Under the pieces are notes generated by a model. That model saw only the letters and a list, made by a program, of their open reading frames with translations. It did no database searches and was not told the origin of the DNA. A stretch of 64,000 nt of DNA, from assembly GCA_013400115.1 (NCBI GenBank), contig VXBP01003693.1, positions 1-64,000 of the forward strand. The letters run 5' to 3'. Position numbers and translations under genes: made by a program. Source of the stretch: Rhinopomastus cyanomelas. Lineage: Eukaryota > Chordata > Aves > Bucerotiformes > Rhinopomastidae. Shown here one piece after another: positions 33,179-42,576 of this stretch. Each line of letters begins with the position of its first letter. The stretch's first letter is position 1.

Positions 33179-35878
33179 CAACAACCTTGTGCCTCAACTT
33201 ACCTGCCAAACAAAAGAAAAAGGAACAGCACACTCTGTGGTATGTGGAAAAGCCGACGTGATGAGTGCTGTGCAGTGCTAGAATGGTGTTGTGGTGAGAG
33301 GGAGAACACTGCTTCTACGTTCTCATCGCTCTGCGACCTCAATACGTTTTATTAGTGTAGACACTTAATTACATAATTTAAAACCTCTTATAATGACTCA
33401 GTTCTCTAGAGACATACTTAGGGATTTTGCATAAGAGTCCTGGGTAGATCCTGAAACAATTAGTGAGGACATCCTGTGAAACACTCTAGTGCACAAGGTC
33501 TCTCCATGTTAGTTAAAGCAGAATAACTAATTGCTAACTTACTGCCCCTTCACACCTGCATCAGAAAATGGCAGTACTGCAGTCCCAGTCAGAACTGCCT
33601 GCACTCACTACCTTAGCAGCTTTGCTCCTCACATGAGACAACGTCCTGCAGTGCTGGGGTTCCACTGGGGTGCAGAGAGCCAGAAGTCAGAGAGCAGAAA
33701 TTCCAGTTGTCGTTGATGGGTGACTCTGTGTGTTGCATTAGTACTATCTCTTAGCTTTTTAGATACAATTGAAACAGCTACGGGTCGAGCTAGATGTGCT
33801 AGCTGAACAAGACATGGGCTAGCATGAGAGTCCTAGCCCAAAAATTACTAGCAATTTCCAACCTGTTTTAGTTTTTTTTACGCTGTGGGAAATGTGACAC
33901 AATCTCTTCTCTCTATAAAGTTATTGAGTGACTTCCCTCTGTATTTTAAAGGTTGTTCTATTGTAAGAACGTGAAGTGGTTCAAAGCACGTACAGCATGT
34001 GAGTGTAGGCAGCTTGCTACTGGAAGTGCCACCTGTGAACAGAAGCCTGGTTTCTGTTTGAAGAACTTCTGCAGGTGATATCTGATCTATTTAGGGGCAC
34101 CCTCCAGCAGTGAACCATTCACTGCCAGTTTATTTCTGTGTCTGACGGATATCAAACTCTTCCAGTGTCAGCTGGTGATCCACAGTAATTCTGCCTTACA
34201 CGGTCTCTAGCCTAGATGAGGGCAGCTGTGCACTTTTGATCAGACCCTCACATCAGCTGGATCACGACAGGCTGGCACGGTCCTGTTTTAGCACCACCCT
34301 TCATGCACACATCCCATACACTCTGGCGTGAGGGTTTCCTGAACGACACGGCTGAGGCTGACCAGCATGGGAACCCTGCTACTGCAGGGAATGAGTAAGT
34401 GCCTCGCCTGCAGGGTTCAAGCTGTTTTGTTTCCCTGTTGAAGTTGCTGCGCTGGGAATGCGATGTGTCCAGTTAATCTTCAACGGGCCATCTCAGATGT
34501 TATGGACCCACTTAGACCTTGTGATGAATTACTTCACTGCTTGGCAAATATTAAATAACGTCTTTTTGTTGACATGGAAGTGTGACCTGCAGGCTGCAGC
34601 TGGTCCCAGTGTTTGGTCCTGTTTGTGTCCTGCCATCTGGCTCTTCCTCCCTCTGTTCTCTGAGGCACAGCTGGTTTACGTCTGTCACAATCAATGGAAG
34701 GACATTTCCGAGCTGGCAATTGCTAAGAGGATCCGGTGCTGATGGCTTCTGGAGCCGCCAATCCAGGCAGCAGTTTTGGCTCCCGCTGTGTACAGTGTGT
34801 CTGCACTCTGACCATTTATCTCACTTTACACACTTGAGCTGAAGGAAAGGTTTGTGCAAGCACTTGCTGCTCATTCCCTGGCACATGTCTTTCTCTCCTT
34901 TGTCCCCCCCTTTCTCTCTTGCATGTTATCAGCTATTGCCACAGCACTACAACGTGTTAAATGAGGACAGTGCTGTTGTCTAGTCCTCAAGCAATGCTTC
35001 ACTGCAGCCCCGTTCAAAAAGTGACTTTGAAATAGTCACAGTTATGGAAAAAGAAATAGAATTATGGTGGTTACATCCTGAGTGTTGGAGGCCAAAGCTG
35101 TCCAACTGTGGTCTTTAAACACAGCCTCAGAAAATTTATTTAGATGTTTTTGTATATGTTTCTAAGCTCAAAAGCTGGAGGAGGAGCAATGAAATCAATA
35201 CGTTGCTGTAAGTGGTCGAACTGCTTCATTGAAGGTATCAGATGATAAAATACTGAGTGGGATCCAGTGTGCAAAATCATCCTTTTTCTCTGTCCTAGGT
35301 TCCTAAAAGCCATTCGTGCCTAATTCTGCAGGCTCTACATTCATGAAGCCACTAGGGCTCACTGCCTGGTTGAAAGCACCCCTGGTTCTCTGTTCCATTC
35401 ACCTGCAAATGCTCAGATTGCTTTTGCTAGGAAGTAGGTGCCTGTCTGTCCTCTAAAGCCCTTTGGGATCCAAGATGAGGAGGATAGGCACCCACATACT
35501 GCCCAATACCTTTGGAAAAGAAAATGAAAAATTAGATTTAGGCAAACCAATAATCACTTTAATTTGTCATAATGACACTGCCCATGTGTTGCTGCTTAGC
35601 TGAGCACCTAGCGTGTTGACAGAAGAAGGGAGATGCTGGGTGGTTAACACACAGACACCTGACAACAGAACAGAAATGCTATTTAGCATCTTTCTTCCTG
35701 CTAAAGAGAGTGTGGTGTCCTTAGAGGTCTTAGTAGAGCCTCACTGGACCCAGCTTTATATTACATTGTGAGTAGATAAACAAGAAAAACCACCTCAGTC
35801 AATGTCTATGCTTTCCTATTCACTCTATCAAGCTACATAGAAATTATATTGAGTAAATCTCGTAAAATAAAAATGGTA
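33179..35878. other. Unique stretch, no gene seen
   Basis: A donor-like GTAAGT occurs at 34,391 but no exon boundary upstream convinces. Frames are short. Confidence 0.5.
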
Positions 35879-35912
35879 CCCTTTCCCTTCCCTTCCCTTC
35901 CCTTCCCTTCCC
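35879..35912 (+). repeat. (CCCTT)n microsatellite
   Basis: About six and a half uninterrupted CCCTT units, pyrimidine on this strand. Confidence 0.93.
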
Positions 35913-36109
35913 TCTTATTCTGATTCAGTCCTGTTCACTCCCTTTATTTAATCTAATTTAACTTTAACCAGTTTCTACTCTCCATCATGAGTTTCAGGGC
36001 CTTGTTCTCCCCTCCAATGCTCAGAGAGGAATGCTGTCTTTCTGCTCTGGCATCTTCTGTGTTTAGCTCACCTGCTGGTAAAGACTGTTCACATCCGTCT
36101 GCTTCTTAG

Positions 36110-36218
36110 GCTCCATGGACAGTCCATCTACACCCACAGCGAGGTGACACAGACATCATAAAACAGATGTTTTGGCTTCCAGACAGATATTGAGAAGCAC
36201 CTGATATGTGGCCACCAG
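36110..36218 (+). other. Possible non-coding exon
   Basis: A 109-bp block lies between a strong acceptor (CCGTCTGCTTCTTAG) and a consensus donor CAG|GTAAGT at 36,219. All three forward frames contain stops, so if it is an exon it is untranslated, for example part of a lncRNA or a 5' leader. A minus-strand frame of 186 codons (36,128-36,688) overlaps it and is equally unrecognised. Confidence 0.25.
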
Positions 36219-36859
36219 GTAAGTGGAAGTAAACATCCTCCCAACTCTGTGGGATAAGCGAAGTTCAAATTAACAACTCTTGTTTCTTGTTCCATGCCTT
36301 TAGTGAGATGCCACCAGATGGCAAGAACTGTGGTGATTCTCCCACCTCTTTTTTTCCTCTTCACTATCTTAATTATCATTAACCAGTGCTCTCTTATCAG
36401 ATCTCCACTAGGTGTAGAGCAGAGAACATCATTCTTTTCTTTACAAAAGACTGAGTGTAAATAACTAGTGAGCAGAATCCTTAGTCTATGTGTGCCAGAC
36501 TCCACCCCAACTGCTTTGGTACGCCCATACATAGTGTGGCATGGTGTTTGGAGGAAGGAAAAAGAGGGTGCCGGCCTGTCCCCCTCTTTTACGTTCTGCC
36601 TGGGCGGTGCACAATTCATCTTTGCAAGGACGAGCTCCAGAGGGAAGATTGACTCAGTGCTGCATCTGGTCTGGCTGTGGAAATCCATCCTTTATACAGT
36701 TCCTGGCACATCAGTTAAAAAATCCAGAACTTTTGGAGTGAGTTTCTGGCTCCACACTGTCCATTACTGAGAAGTGGCAGAACAATATGGAAGTTTATTG
36801 GTGACTGTTTTGACAACTGACAAGAACACTTTGTGGAGATTTTGGAGTAATTTAGAATT

Positions 36860-36998
36860 ACTATTCATATAGATACATATAAATATATATGAATATATAT
36901 AATATAAATACATATGTATATATAATATCATATCTATACATATATATAAAAATATAGATGTATTGATTATATAAATATATAAATATATCTATATATAA
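36860..36998. repeat. AT-rich low-complexity block (TATA-type)
   Basis: Nearly pure A/T with alternating ATATAT, AAATAT and TATACAT motifs; able to form many small hairpins. Confidence 0.92.
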
Positions 36999-37068
36999 AA
37001 TCTCTCCTGAAGAACGTTCTTAAATGGAAAGCTTTTCAAAACAATGGGGTGAAATGCGTGCAAAGACA

Positions 37069-37131
37069 GAATCATAGAACCACCAAGGTTGGAAAAGACC
37101 TCTAAGGTCCTCTAGTTCTTTCAGGGTGACT
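37069..37131 (-). mobile_element. CR1 tail, older subfamily
   Basis: GAATCATAGAACCACCAAGG then GGAAAAGACCTCTAAGG, the tail of the subfamily also present at 14,505; truncated after about 60 bp. Confidence 0.8.
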
Positions 37132-37692
37132 TGCTAGCAGCATGTGGAAGCATAATATGGCTGCAGATGGCTACCAGCAGAGGATGACCACCGCAGAGTG
37201 CGAGTGATAGCTAGAATGATGGGCAATATGTTGCGTAGAACTGATGCAAAAAATTATTGGAAATAATAGGACAGAGAAGGCTGGAATCCAAGAACCTTCA
37301 GTATGACTTGGATGAGCCTGTTTTGTAATTTTGTTGAATTTTTACACGATATTTTTGTTTCCTGAAGTTCTACAGCAGTAGGTATTTGAGGAGAGAAAAC
37401 GCCACAGAGAAAGCTTTTACAGGATTTCCTACTGTCTGAGGGGATATTCATTTGCATGACATGAAGAACATTAACTGAATGTTAATAATGAGTACAAATG
37501 TTAAGAAACGACCATTCTCAGGAAGGGTGAATAAAAAGGTCTCTAAAAAACACAGAGATAGTATTAAAGATTTAAATACTCCTAAACTGCAACACGGTTC
37601 CTCATAATTTACTGTAGGCTATGCTGTCCATAAGCAAATCATTGTGCATGTGTTCTTATCTTAAACCAAACATCTACATCAACATCACTTAG
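37132..37692. other. Unique stretch, no gene seen
   Basis: AT-rich, no gene evidence. Confidence 0.5.
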
Positions 37693-37916
37693 TCTATGGA
37701 GCCAGATGGGATCCCCTAAGGTTACTTGGAGCTGGCAGAAGTCCTCACTGCATCACTTTTTATCATTTATCAGCAGTCCTGGCTAACCAGGGACATCCCA
37801 GTTAACTGGAGGTAATGCAAATGTAATGCCCATCTAAAAGAAATGCTGGAAAGAGGATCTGCTCAGCTGCCTGTGAGCCTGACCTCAGTGTCAGGGAATG
37901 TTATGTAGCAGATCAT

Positions 37917-38118
37917 AGAATCATTATGGATTGGAAGGGACCTTGAAAGATCATCTAGTCCAATCCCCCTGACACAGCAGGATCACCTAGACCAAGTCAC
38001 ACAGCAACACATCCAGGCAGGTCATGAACGTCTCCAGTGAAGGAGACTCCACAACCACCCTGGACAACCTGTTCCAGTGCTCTGTCACCCTCACTGTGAA
38101 GAAGTTCCTTCTCATATT
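37917..38118 (-). mobile_element. Young CR1 nested in old CR1, 6-bp target duplication
   Basis: Minus-strand young-family copy from octamer to AAGTTCCTTCTCATATT, flanked by GATCAT at 37,911-37,916 and 38,119-38,124. Confidence 0.93.
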
Positions 38119-38283
38119 GATCATCCTGAGGGCCATCGCATGGCACATACTGGACAACTTGTTGATTAGGTCCAGTCACCATGGTTTTATGAAAGGTAGG
38201 TTCTGCTTGACTAACTCGATCTACTGTGACAAGGTACACACTACCTGTGTAGTGGAGGAGGGAAAGGCTACGGGTGTTTACAC

Positions 38284-38680
38284 AGTTTATTAGGGTTGGA
38301 AGGGGCCTACAAAGGTCAGTGGGTCCAAACCTCCTGCTCAAGTAGGATAGAAATTACTGAAAAACATAATCATCTAAAAAGCCTACATCAACTGCATTAA
38401 CCACATCCAGATGGATCTTAAATATCTCTGGACTCCACAATCTCTCTGGGCAACCTGTTCCACTATTTAATAACCCTGACTGTAAAGAAGTTTTTCCTTA
38501 TACTGAGGTGAAACTTCCTGTGTTCTGCCTTGCATCCATCACCCCTTGTCCTGTCTGTTGCAACTGAAAAGAGAGCATTCCCTTCTTCTTGGCACCCAGC
38601 CCTCATGTTTTCAAACACAGTAATTAAATCCCCTCGTAGTCTTCTTTTGTCCAAACTAAAAAGTCCCAATTTTCTCAGTG
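38284..38680 (-). mobile_element. Older CR1 nested in the same old CR1
   Basis: Minus-strand copy of an older subfamily (tail GGGTTGGAAGGGGCCTACAA; ORF2 end GLFSLDKRRLRGDLITVF). The host sequence resumes at 38,680 with a short GTGTT repeat on both sides. Confidence 0.9.
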
Positions 38681-39504
38681 TTGTTCACCTAGACTTTAAA
38701 AAAACCTTTGACACCATTTCCCAAAGCAGTGTCCTGGAGAAACTGGCCGCCCATGGCTTGGGCAGTGAGTTAAACACTGGCTTGATGGTCATGCCCAAAG
38801 AGTGGGGTGAATGGAGTGAAATCCATTTGGTGACCAGTCACAAGTGGTGTTCCCCAGGGCTCAATATAGGGGCCAATTCTGTTTAGTATCTTTGTCAATG
38901 ACCTGGGTGAGGGGATCAGGTGGACCCACAGTAACTTTGCAAACAAAAATCTGCCTGATTGTGCAGAATTATTGATCTGCTTGAGGATAGGGAGGTTCTA
39001 CAGTGGGATCTGAACAGTCTGGTCAAGGTCAATTGTATGAGCTTCAACAAGGCCAAGTGATACGTCCTGCACTTGGGCCACAACCACTCTATGCAAAGAT
39101 ACAGGCTTGTTGAAGAGAGGTTGGAAATCTGACTGTTCAGAAAAGAACCTGGGGTATTGATTGATCCAGCCAGCTGAAGTTGAGCCAGCAGTGTGCATGC
39201 ACAGGTGGCCAAGAAGACCAGCGGCATCTGGGCTTGTACCACAAACAGTGTACCCCGTAGAACTGGGGAAGTGATTGTACCCCTGCACTTGGGCCTGCTG
39301 AAGATGTATTGTGCTTAGTTTTGGGCACCTCAGTACAAGAAAGAAATTGAGGTGCTGGAGTATGTCCAAAGAAGGGTAATTAAGCTGATGAAGGGTCTGG
39401 AAAATGAGCCCTAAGAGAGGCTGAGGGAGCTGGGGCTGTTCAGTCTGAAGAGGAGGTAGCTGAGAGGAGACCTTGCTGCTGTCTACAGTGTCACAAATAG
39501 CAAG

Positions 39505-39762
39505 TAGCACAGTACTCTAGGTGAGGTCTTACAAGAGCAGTGTATAGGAGGAGAATCACCTCACTTGATCTGCTGGTCACACTTGATACAGCCCAGGATA
39601 TGGTTGGCCTTCTGGGCTGCACTCATGCATCACCAGCTCATTTGGGGTTCTCATCTACCAACACCCTCAAGTCCTTCTCAGTACTGCTCTCAATCCATTC
39701 ACCACCCAGCATGAATTTGTGCTTGGGGCTACCCCAGCGCAGATGTAGAACCTTAGAGGACC
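39505..39762 (-). mobile_element. Internal old CR1 fragment without tail
   Basis: Minus-strand ORF2 sequence (AGTACTCTAGGTGAGGTC, CAGGATATGGTTGGCC, TCAATCCATTCACCACC) equivalent to the middle of the copy at 31,200-31,470. It has no 3' end and follows immediately after the old plus-strand CR1, which suggests inversion or rearrangement. Confidence 0.82.
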
Positions 39763-39784
39763 CTGCATTGTCTGGCCACGGGCT

Positions 39785-39845
39785 TGTTACCGTTGGGTTA
39801 ATGGTTGTACTTAGAGGTCTTTTCCAACCTAAATGATTCTATGAA
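39785..39845 (+). mobile_element. Old CR1 tail
   Basis: GGGTTAATGGTTGTACTTAG, then AGGTCTTTTCCAACCTAAAT and one octamer. Confidence 0.8.
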
Positions 39846-39912
39846 CTAAAACATAAGGCAGGCTAGAGAACAGACTGTTCCACACACCATGCAGGGCTGA
39901 ATTACACAAGAG

Positions 39913-39977
39913 CGTGGTCTTGGTAGAGTCAGGTCAATGATCTCAAAGGTCTTTTCCATCAAGATTCCATGAATCTA
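39913..39977 (+). mobile_element. Old CR1 tail, degenerate
   Basis: CAATGATCTCAAAGGTCTTT, then ATTCCATGAATC; decayed relative of the previous tail. Confidence 0.65.
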
Positions 39978-41199
39978 AGGTACTCAAAATGATGAATGAC
40001 TCCTACAGAACCCAAATCACTAATTCTGCAATGGATAAAGGGAAGAAAAGGACAACAGTCAGAGGTGGATGCAGAATTCAGGTTTGCCAAGTTCTATTGA
40101 CAATCACAACTGTCCTTGGCAGTGACTTTATGTGTTAACAAAATACTGCATCCTCTGCACAGTTTAGTCATCAGCACATGTATTTACACTAAAACAAAGT
40201 AAAAATAATGACAAAAAACAGAAGGTCAAAATATTATCTGTGCTGGATAGTACCAAAGGTTTTTATCCCGTTTTATCCCATTTTTTCTCTCCTGAGCACT
40301 TTTATTGGCCTCTCTCTCATAAATTAATAGCTTCTATTTCTGATGTTGTTGCATCTGGGGTGAGGATGAGGAAGGCTAAGATCTTTCAGTGCTCTATTAG
40401 CTCTTCTTACACCTGTCACCCAGATATTGGGGGTTGTATAAGCTAACTTCTCTGCCCCCATGGAATACTGTGGCATAGATCAGCTACCTGCCACCCATTT
40501 GGTCACCATGGTTTTGGTGACCAGCTGATACAGTGAGGGTGGCTGTGGCCCTGTCACTTGGCACAAAAGGTTGTCATCCACTTCTCCAGTTCACCTCTCC
40601 CAGCAGTTAAGGGTGCAGCAAATTCATTGCTTAGAGTTATCAAAGTTTTCTAGACTGAGTTCTCAGAAGAATTGGGATGACCACATGCTAGGAAGAAAAT
40701 TGGGTTATGTTCTCTTCAACTTCCATCTTGCTTGAGTCAGGAAACACATCTTCTCTCACTTGCTTACTCTGCATCAGAAAAAGCTGAGAAGGCACTTTCT
40801 AGCTTGAAAAGCAGTGTTTTGAAACCCTACTCCCATTGCTTTTAGTGCTTTGACTGATGCATCCCAAGTGTGAGCAGAAACCAGGCCAATGCTACCTGGG
40901 AGGTGCTTGTAGTTTGCTCTGTTGCTTGACATTCAACCAGGAAGCAAAGGCTGATTCTCTGCTACTTTGCTCGTCAGGTAACCTTGCTCTGTACTGAATT
41001 TTGATGCACACTCTGATATTAAATTGAGGCAGATAAACCCATATTTCAAAAGTTTTTGTTGTTTAACTGAGAAAGAAACCCACATTTCAAATGTTTTTGT
41101 TGCTTAATAAAGACAGTAATATCTGAGCCTCCAGAATTCTTCATTCATAGGATCATAGGATCAATATATTTACTGTTCACCCAGTGTTCTCATAGCAAA
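39978..41199. other. Unique stretch with 41-bp tandem duplication
   Basis: AT-rich DNA. No gene evidence. The only internal structure noticed is the tandem duplication at 41,036-41,117. Confidence 0.5.
41036..41117 (+). repeat. 41-bp tandem duplication
   Basis: Two adjacent copies start with AACCCATATTTCAAA and AACCCACATTTCAAA (41,036 and 41,077), and share GTTTTTGTTG; roughly 80% identical. Confidence 0.75.
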
Positions 41200-41369
41200 A
41201 TCATAGACTCGTTAGGGATAGGAAGGGACCTCAAAAGATCATCCAGTCCAATCCCCCTGCCACAGCAGGATCACCTACACCAAGTCACACAGGAACACCT
41301 CCAGGCGGGTGTTAATCCTCTCCAGTGAAGGAGACTCCACCACCTCCCTGGGCAGCCTGTTCCAGTGCA
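41200..41369 (-). mobile_element. CR1 3' fragment
   Basis: Young-family tail and the last part of ORF2, truncated in GCAGCCTGTTCCAGTGCAC. Confidence 0.92.
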
Positions 41370-42390
41370 CATCAGGATTCTTGTTAAGGCAAAGTTTTCT
41401 AGAAACAGGATAAATGTCCATTTCTGTCTCACAGAGATGGCAAAAGACTGTTGACCTGTGAGATTAAATCAGACAAACTGAAAAGAGCTTAAACAAACAC
41501 ACAGAGGACTAGTTATCATGTTAAACTCTCTTTGAATCTATTAGCCTACCAGGGACTGTGTATGGATTTTTGGGACATAATTAGAATTAGATTTTTTGAT
41601 GTTCCCTTTTGAAGTGATATTTTAATTTAAAGTGATGACCTAAATTAAACAGACACCAATAAAAAGATTTAAAAAGTTTAAAAGCTGATGAGAAGTTATC
41701 TAAACTACAAATGAATCGACACATGTCACTGGGAATTTCAGATTGATCCAAAAATTTGCTTTCAAAAGCTCGGTTGGTTATTTCACAAAAATGTCTTAAA
41801 TGGAACATGTTGCTCTCCTGGAGCTATTATTACTTCTTCATTCTCTGAGCTTTTAATTCTCATTGTACGGAATAAGAAGATGAATATTCATACAGGGTTT
41901 TTTTTCTGAGATGACAGTTATTTCTCTGTGCATGTGCCAGTCCTAACAAGAAAAATCTGAGACTGCAGCTTTCATGAGGAGACTACCAGTGCTACAAGAG
42001 AGCAGCAAGGAACCCTGTTTTTCACATTGTTGTGTGAGGTCATTGAGACCTAACTGAAATCTCAGAAAGGTCCACGCTGTCACGGTCAGAACACATCACT
42101 GACCAACTGCCCTTTTTAGAAATAATGCTTTTAGCTCATTGATTGTCTTTCTACAGAACAAATTCCAAATGCCTGAGCTTTGTGTAAGGGCTTCTCATTA
42201 ACAGAGATACTAGTGAGAGGAGATCTCAACTCCTGACACCCTTGCAGAGTGGCTTCTGGAGGCCCCTTCTGTTCAAAATCAGGTGGTGCCATCCAATGTA
42301 CATCCTGTTTGCTTTGTCACGACCACTAAGAGATGAACTTCTTGTGATGTTTCGGGGAGAATCTCTTGAGGTGTGTTGAAAAGACACTGC
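41370..42390. other. Unique stretch, no gene seen
   Basis: AT-rich, no gene evidence. Confidence 0.5.
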
Positions 42391-42576
42391 TCCTCCATAG
42401 CCTGCAGGTGCCTCTGGTTAGAGCATGTGACTCTGAATTCCTGGGGTCATGAGTTTGAGCTCCACGTAGGACATCTTGAGACAGTACTGCAGGCTGACCC
42501 TGCTCAAGCAGGGGGGGGTTGGACTTAGATGATCTTTCGAGGTCCCTTCCAACCTCTAACATTCTGTGACTCTGTG
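42391..42576 (+). mobile_element. SINE-like element: tRNA-Lys-derived head, CR1 tail
   Basis: Head (42,391-42,472) matches tRNA-Lys(CUU) from the D-arm on: GGTTAGAGCATG, an anticodon arm close to GGGACTCTTAATCCC (here GTGACTCTGAATTCC, so the anticodon position reads CTG), and a B-box-like GAGTTTGAGCTCC, ending CCACGTAGGAC. The D-arm seems to carry a short insertion. A linker (42,473-42,514) leads to a young-family CR1 tail with GATGATCTTTCGAGGTCCCT and ATTCTGTG octamers. A tRNA-like Pol III head with a LINE tail is the classic SINE plan; zebra finch TguSINE1 (tRNA-Ile head, CR1 tail) is a known parallel. Only one copy is seen here, so a single chimeric retroposed tRNA is possible. Confidence 0.7.

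Larger units (their letters stand above)
37693..39488 (+). mobile_element. Old CR1 ORF2 remnant broken by two CR1 insertions
   Basis: Plus-strand old CR1 in three pieces: 37,693-37,916, 38,119-38,283 and 38,680-39,488. In order it shows the FYHLSAVLANQG-like block, the SVRECYVADH join, HGFMKGRFCLTNSIYCDKV, DFKKTFDTISQ, a SGVPQG-equivalent region, FVNDLGE, and a decayed region where FADD should be (near 38,935, now HSNFANKN). The C-terminal region follows to RGDLAAVY, where the copy ends without a tail. Stops are frequent and the catalytic motif is lost. Confidence 0.92.

Noticed and set aside
32828..33355. 175-codon cysteine-rich protein
   Set aside because: The frame is held open by four 57-bp repeats, and two other frames are open across the same array.
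36128..36688. 186-codon minus-strand frame as an endogenous retrovirus piece
   Set aside because: No conserved retroviral motif, LTR or primer-binding site could be identified around it.
42391..42472. Functional tRNA gene
   Set aside because: The D-arm is disrupted, the anticodon arm is mismatched, the B-box is degenerate and a CR1 tail is attached.
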